Shown here: positions 59,521-64,000 of the stretch, piece by piece
Layout: each line of letters opens with the position of its first letter
Numbering within the stretch: position 1 is the stretch's first letter
Origin: Anopheles merus
Lineage: Eukaryota; Arthropoda; Insecta; Diptera; Culicidae
DNA length: 64,000 nt
Assembly (NCBI RefSeq): GCF_017562075.2
Contig: NC_054081.1
Span: 21,350,977 to 21,414,976 of the forward strand
Direction: 5' to 3'
Program-made: the position numbers and the translations under genes
Notes under the pieces: model-generated
Database searches by the model: none
What the model was told of the DNA's origin: nothing
Seen by the model: only the letters and a program-made list of their open reading frames with translations

Positions 59521-60252
59521 GTGGTAGCCGATTTCTTATCAAGGCTACCTGACTACGAAAGGAAACCAGAAAATGAATCTACGAACATCGGAGTGATTAC
59601 CAGACAGGCAAAAAAGAAACAAGACATCCTGGAGGGAGGGAAGCCGGATGATAGTAGGGGTTCACAAGATGAAAATCATTGGGATAGTTTATTAAAAATA
59701 GAGATTCCGAATGAAGAAACGGAGGAAAAAGCAAGTAAAAGAAAACAAAAAGAAAAAAAGAAAGCAGCAGACAAGCTAGAAGTGCCTCAGGAAGAAGTAG
59801 AAACCATTCTGAAAGAATTTCATGATACGCCGCTGGGTGGCCATGTAGGCTCCCGGAGGATGCGTAAACGAATAGCAGCTGCCTATTATTGGAAACATAT
59901 GAGAAGAGATATAGAAGATTTTTTCCGTAGGTGCGATTCGTGCCAGAAGAACAAAATTTGTAGAGTTAATCGGATCCCTATGAAAATAACTACCACCGCC
60001 TCCGAACCAGGAGAGAAACTATTCATGGATATAGTTGTTTTACCCGAAACATAAAGGGGCAATCGATACGCTCTTGTAGCCCAAGATGACGTCACTAGGT
60101 TCCTTACGGTTGTGCCATTAAAGAACCAAGAAGCATCAACTGTTGCCATAGCCTTTGTGGAAGGGCTCATTTGTTGGTTTGGAACAGCCGTAGAGTTAGT
60201 GACTAATCAGGGCACTAACTTCATGAGCTTAGTAATAAGAGATACCTGCAAG
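59521..60252 (+). pseudogene. Gypsy-type integrase, N-terminal part (split)
   Basis: Integrase before the hAT insert. VADFLSRLPDYE (end of RNase H/tether) and an acidic-basic linker (EETEEKASKRKQKEKKKAAD) are followed by the HHCC domain with FHDTPLGGHVG and RRCDSCQKNK. The first catalytic Asp is in LFMDIVVLPET (about 60022-60054). After a stop at 60052-60054 the core continues with AQDDVTRFLTVVPL. The second catalytic Asp position, in VTNQGTNF (about 60207), reads Asn. The hAT element begins at 60253. Confidence 0.8.
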
Positions 60253-61156
60253 CAGTGCTGCAAAATGTCACCATCAATATCACAAAAAAAAACTGAGTGA
60301 AACAAAAACCTTGTCAGCGTCACGTACTCAAATGCGATTGTCACAGGTGAAATTCTCAAGTGGTTGTAACGAGTGATATTATTGGTGACAATTTGGGAAT
60401 AAACTTTTAGTCAATCACTTTCTTATGAATTTTTCTGGACCAGGAGCAGCACTGTAAAATATCACTGTTTCAGTCACCAACACTCATCACTGAAACGAAG
60501 CTCAAGTCGACTCACGTACACAAGTGCGATGATCAGGCGCAAGATGAACATAGTCGTTGTGACGTGTGACCAGATTGGTGACATTGCAGCAACCACCTCT
60601 TGGTCGGTCTCTTTGACGTGACTTTGTTTGTCTGTGATCAATTTCGAAATGTCACTGATGCTATCACCAGCACTCGTGATTGAAATGAAATTCATTTCCG
60701 TTCACGTACACATGTGCGATGATCAGAGGTAAGACGCACATGGTCGTTTTGGCGTCTGATCTGATTGGTGATATTTTGGTAACCAACTCCTGGTCAATCA
60801 GTTTGTCGTGATTTTTTGGTATTTTATTAACGCGATAGACTTAGAACATACGTGGCGCGGGCGAGTGGTGTTTTATTAACCATGTGCATATGATTAGAAG
60901 CAGTAATCAGTTCTGCTAACTGGTTTAAATGATCCCGCATCCTACATATATTGCCAGACTCAGTTTGCTGATCCAAACGTTTATGTATGAACTCTCGTAA
61001 GCAGTGCACATGCAAGGATTACCGCTTCATAATGTATTTATTAATTACTCTAGAAAAACACTTTAGACCCACAAACAGCCGGCACCGGAATTTGAGGCAA
61101 TTTGGAAGAAGGGAAGGAAGAGTCAGTACGACTTTTAGCGGACATTGCCTAAGTTT

Positions 61157-61330
61157 CTTGTCCAGATGACCAATTTTACGCTGTTCGATGGTAAGGGGAA
61201 TCCTATGATAATGGTGATCTCCGGAGGCGGATACACGGGCTCTTGTTGGTGGCAGTGGATAGACGCTAAGTGTCAACATGCCGTGCCCGTTAGAAAATCC
61301 GTACCCGTGCGCGGTGTCAATTGCGCCAAA
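61157..61330 (+). other. Coding-like segment in the left arm (possible captured exon)
   Basis: After CTTGTCCAG (acceptor-like) an open frame reads MTNFTLFDGKGNPMIMVISG, then GGYTGSCWWQWIDAKCQHAV and a C-terminal SVPVRGVNCAK. It has G/C-biased third positions unlike the AT-rich surroundings, and closes at CCAAAG|GTGGAT, which resembles a splice donor. The right arm carries the same segment on the minus strand (about 62572-62748) with one base fewer before the GTGG. I do not recognise the protein. Confidence 0.4.
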
Positions 61331-61455
61331 GGTGGATTATGAAAGCTGCTGGAATTTGGTGGCTTTGTCTAGAGTTAGTGCTTTCGGATATGAAAATAAT
61401 AAAACCAGGATATAAAACAAAAACTATCTACCTTTTCATCCATCTACAAAACATC

Positions 61456-62450
61456 TTTTTTTATATTTGCACTATGGAGAAACTAACAAATTACACGCCT
61501 CGTATGCTAAGAATATCACCGATTCGATTAAAATTATTACACTAACAACACAGTGTATGAGGAGGTGCCGCTGAAGTGAGTTCACATCCGAGGAGCTCTG
61601 CTTGATCGTTTTCCAGCCGAAATCGAACGCCGACGCAAGTACTGGAAAACTGCCTACTTTATCTTTTTGAGTCGACCGGATTCTTAGCCCGGTTCCTTGG
61701 CCAGACACTTTACTTCGTTTTGCCAAAAATCTCGATTGGACCGACCATGTAAAAGGCAATCTCTGTCAGTTGGTCGAGTTTGCCGTTCATGAGCATGGTG
61801 TAAACCTTGATAATGTTCTCTTTGTTCACCAGCTTGCCGGCATAGCATAGAATATTTTTTTACTCGTATAACCTTTGTGTACATCAGTGTACTGAAAACA
61901 GCTAATTATTTTTTCGTGTTATTACCAAAAAAAGATTATTTAAACAGTTGAAACTACTTTCTTAACACTTGTAAATATTTTAATTAAACAAATATGCATT
62001 CACTAAATTTATTAAATTGTCTTTTTTTTTTGGTAAAAACGCGAAAAGGATAATTGGGTGTTTCTAATACACTGATGTACACAAAGGATATACGTGTAAA
62101 AAAATATTCGACCGCATGTCCTCGGCGCGGAACAGTGTTTTGAGAAATGTGCCGCAGATTCAGCATTGCATCCGATGAATTCAGGTATCATCAACGTTTT
62201 CAAGCATTACACCGCATTCTTGGCATTGGCTAAAACAGATTCGGGAAGGGGTCCCGCGGTCTTGAGATAAAGTGTGAAACCCTGTAATATTTACATTTCA
62301 AGAGGCATAGCAAGCGGAAAACGATTTGGTTTGTTATCCGAAGCTAGGAGATACAATTGCAAACGGTTCGTGTTTCATACCATTTAACATATCAGCATGT
62401 CGAAGCACACGTAGAATGGGATCGAAGTAACGGCTTCATATTTTGGAACT
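61456..62450. other. Central region of the 3.4-kb element, with coding-like stretches
   Basis: On the minus strand, 61834-61712 reads VNKENIIKVYTMLMNGKLDQ followed by LTEIAFYMVGPIEIFG with a clear third-position G/C bias. 61759-61472 is a further open frame. On the plus strand, 62111-62275 reads GAEQCFEKCAADSALHPM and onward to a stop, again with coding-like bias. None matches a transposase I know. They may be captured host exons or decayed cargo. Confidence 0.35.
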
Positions 62451-62571
62451 CATGTTTTGTAGATGGATGAAAAGGTAGATAGTTTTTGTTTTATATCCTG
62501 GTTTTATTATTTTCATATCCGAAAGCACTAACTCTAGACAAAGCCACCAAATTCCAGCAGCTTTCATAATC

Positions 62572-62748
62572 CACCTTGGCGCAATTGACACCGCGCACGG
62601 GTACGGATTTTCTAACGGGCACGGCATGTTGACACTTAGCGTCTATCCACTGCCACCAACAAGAGCCCGTGTATCCGCCTCCGGAGATCACCATTATCAT
62701 AGGATTCCCCTTACCATCGAACAGCGTAAAATTGGTCATCTGGACAAG
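62572..62748 (-). other. Right-arm copy of the coding-like segment
   Basis: Reverse complement of 61157-61330. A one-base difference near 62576 lets the frame run on past CAK into VDYESCWNLVALS. The near identity of the two copies implies recent duplication or gene conversion of the arms. Confidence 0.45.
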
Positions 62749-63681
62749 AAACTTAGGCAATGTCCGCTAAAAGTCGTACTGACACTTCCTTCCCTTCTTC
62801 CAAATTGCCTCAAATTCCGGTGCCGGCTGTTTGTGGGTCTAAAGTGTTTTTCTAGAGTAATTAATAAATACATTATGAAGCGGTAATCCTTGCATGTGCA
62901 CTGCTTACGAGAGTTCATACATAAACGTTTGGATCAGCAAACTGAGTCTGGCAATATATGTAGGATGCGGGATCATTTAACCAGTTAGCAGAACCGATTA
63001 CTGCTTCTAATCATATGCACATGGTTAATAAAACACCACTCGCCCGCGCCACGTATGTTCTAAGTCTATCGCGTTAATAAAATACCAAAAAATCACGACA
63101 AACTGATTGACCAGGAGTTGGTTACCAAAATATCACCAATCAGATCAGACGCCACAACGACCATGTGCGTCTTACCCCTGATCATCGCAAATGTATACGT
63201 GAACCGAAATGAATTTCATTTCAATCACGAGTGCTGGTGATAGCATCAGTGACATTTCGAAATTGATCACAGACAAAACAAGAAACGTCAAAGTGACCGA
63301 CCAAGAGGTGGTTGCTGCAATGTCACCAATCTGGTCACACGTCACAACGACTATGTTCATCTTGCGCCTGATCATCGCACTTGTGTACGTGAGTCGACTT
63401 GAGCTTCGTTTCAGTCATGAGTGTTGGTGACTGAAACAGTGATATTTGGTAGCACTGTACACAGCCAGCAATAGTCATTATTATGCTTATGCGGGCATTA
63501 TGCTAAGCTTGTCAGTCAGAGTACCGCGTTGGGCTCAAGAATTCACATGTTGTGTTCAGCATGTCATGACGCACTTTTATTGACTATCAACAATGAGCAT
63601 CAAGCTACCACGGATATGTTCATTGTTTTCGTTGGTGAAAATCTCGTGATACTCATGACATTTTGCAGCACTGCCTGCAAG

Positions 63682-64000
63682 ATACTGAAGATAAAAAAAA
63701 TACTAGCGCTTACCACCCGCAGGCAAATCTTGTGGAGAGGGCCAACCGAGAACTAAAAATGTATCTACGTCAGTTTGTAGGGGGCAACACTAGGGAATGG
63801 GATAAGCTTTTACCATATTTCTGCTTCCAATAGAACACTACCGTTAATGGATAGACTAAATTCACCCCTTACCACCTTATGTTCGGTAGAGAAGCACGTG
63901 TACCTTGCTCTTTGTATAAGCCTTCCCCTGAGGGTTCGAGCTATCCGGAATACATACTAGAAATGAGGGCTAACTTCAGGAAATTGCACAATACTGCATC
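63682..64000 (+). pseudogene. Gypsy-type integrase, C-terminal part (runs off the edge)
   Basis: It resumes the integrase core after the hAT insert: SAYHPQANLVERANRELKMY carries the catalytic Glu, then QFVGGNTREWDKLLPYFCF. After a stop at about 63831 it continues with TPYHLMFGREARVP. It is in a different frame from the part before the insert. The end lies outside the window. Confidence 0.8.

Larger units (their letters stand above)
60253..63673. mobile_element. 3,421-bp hAT-type element with ~1-kb inverted arms, TSD CCTGCAAG
   Basis: The termini CAGTGCTGCAAAATGTCA on both sides (inverted) are flanked by exact 8-bp CCTGCAAG (60245-60252 and 63674-63681). Inside, 60450-61455 and 62451-63457 are nearly identical inverted arms of about 1.0 kb. 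The outermost ~200 bp of the two ends differ beyond the first 18 bp. The left arm contains about three ~180-bp degenerate tandem units with CACGTACAC and GCGATGATCA. The 995-bp centre contains its own shorter inverted pair (61849-61900 with 62060-62112). No transposase is seen. Several coding-like segments are present (see separate entries). Confidence 0.9.
54631..64000 (+). mobile_element. Gypsy-type LTR retrotransposon (partial, interrupted)
   Basis: 5' LTR 54631-55236, leader, gag (55582-56744), protease, RT, RNase H and integrase follow in order, running off the right edge. It is inserted in a LINE endonuclease gene. Two later insertions interrupt it: a mariner relic (58663-59378) in RNase H and a 3.4-kb hAT-type element (60253-63673) in integrase. 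Multiple frame changes and at least two lost catalytic residues show it is dead. Whether env exists cannot be seen because the window ends first. Confidence 0.9.

Overview
The window is repeat-dense insect DNA, most likely from a mosquito and plausibly an Anopheles-type genome. The grounds are: a tRNA-derived ~200-bp SINE with a GAA-repeat tail present about seven times; CsRn1-lineage and gypsy-lineage LTR retrotransposons (the CsRn1-type copy has a tRNA-Trp primer site); RTE-clade and jockey/CR1-type LINE fragments; many hAT-, Tc1/mariner-, piggyBac- and Harbinger-type non-autonomous elements; and microsatellites typical of dipteran introns or intergenic DNA. The taxonomic call is inference. 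No bacterial, plasmid or phage features are seen, and no complete intact host gene, rRNA or tRNA was recognised.

Layout. 1-2.4 kb: unannotated DNA, a TTAA-flanked MITE and a GC-rich LTR-like block. 2.4-7.5 kb: a decayed CsRn1-type LTR element on the minus strand, interrupted in its protease by a 1,047-bp TA-flanked transposon. 7.5-10.5 kb: LINE fragments, opposed (TG)n/(CA)n arrays and a piece of a CAGTGCTGC-ended hAT-type element. 11.3-16.5 kb: a cluster of nested hAT-like elements beginning TAGTGATGGGC or TAGTGTTGGG. Each has an exact 8-bp target duplication and its own short-period tandem array, and one nest is four levels deep (hAT in hAT, with a SINE split by a 1.3-kb mini-LTR element). 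16.7-23.3 kb: LINE fragments with (AAT)n tails, RTE pieces and SINEs. 20.7-27.2 kb: possibly one large TA-type element with ~170-bp inverted ends around a broken IS630/Tc1-type transposase. 28.7-38.5 kb: the only likely host coding material, namely two plus-strand, splice-acceptor-preceded exons each encoding a pair of C2H2 fingers. This resembles the alternative 3' exons of BTB-zinc-finger genes such as lola, broad or fruitless, so much of the window may be intron. 34.4-42.3 kb: RTE, two related hAT-type copies, and a palindromic repeat cluster. 44-49.7 kb: RTE copies and a solo LTR. 50.8-51.8 kb: a complete 976-bp hAT MITE. 53.6-54.6 kb: a LINE endonuclease domain, into which a gypsy-type LTR element (54.6 kb to beyond the window) has inserted.

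The gypsy-type element carries two insertions: a 716-bp DD37D mariner relic in its RNase H region and a 3,421-bp hAT-type element in its integrase. The latter has ~1-kb, almost identical inverted arms and several coding-like segments of unknown origin. It and the TAGTG-ended minisatellite elements are the best candidates for something undescribed.

All elements appear defective or non-autonomous. The relative order of insertions can be read from the nesting and from the intact target duplications given below.
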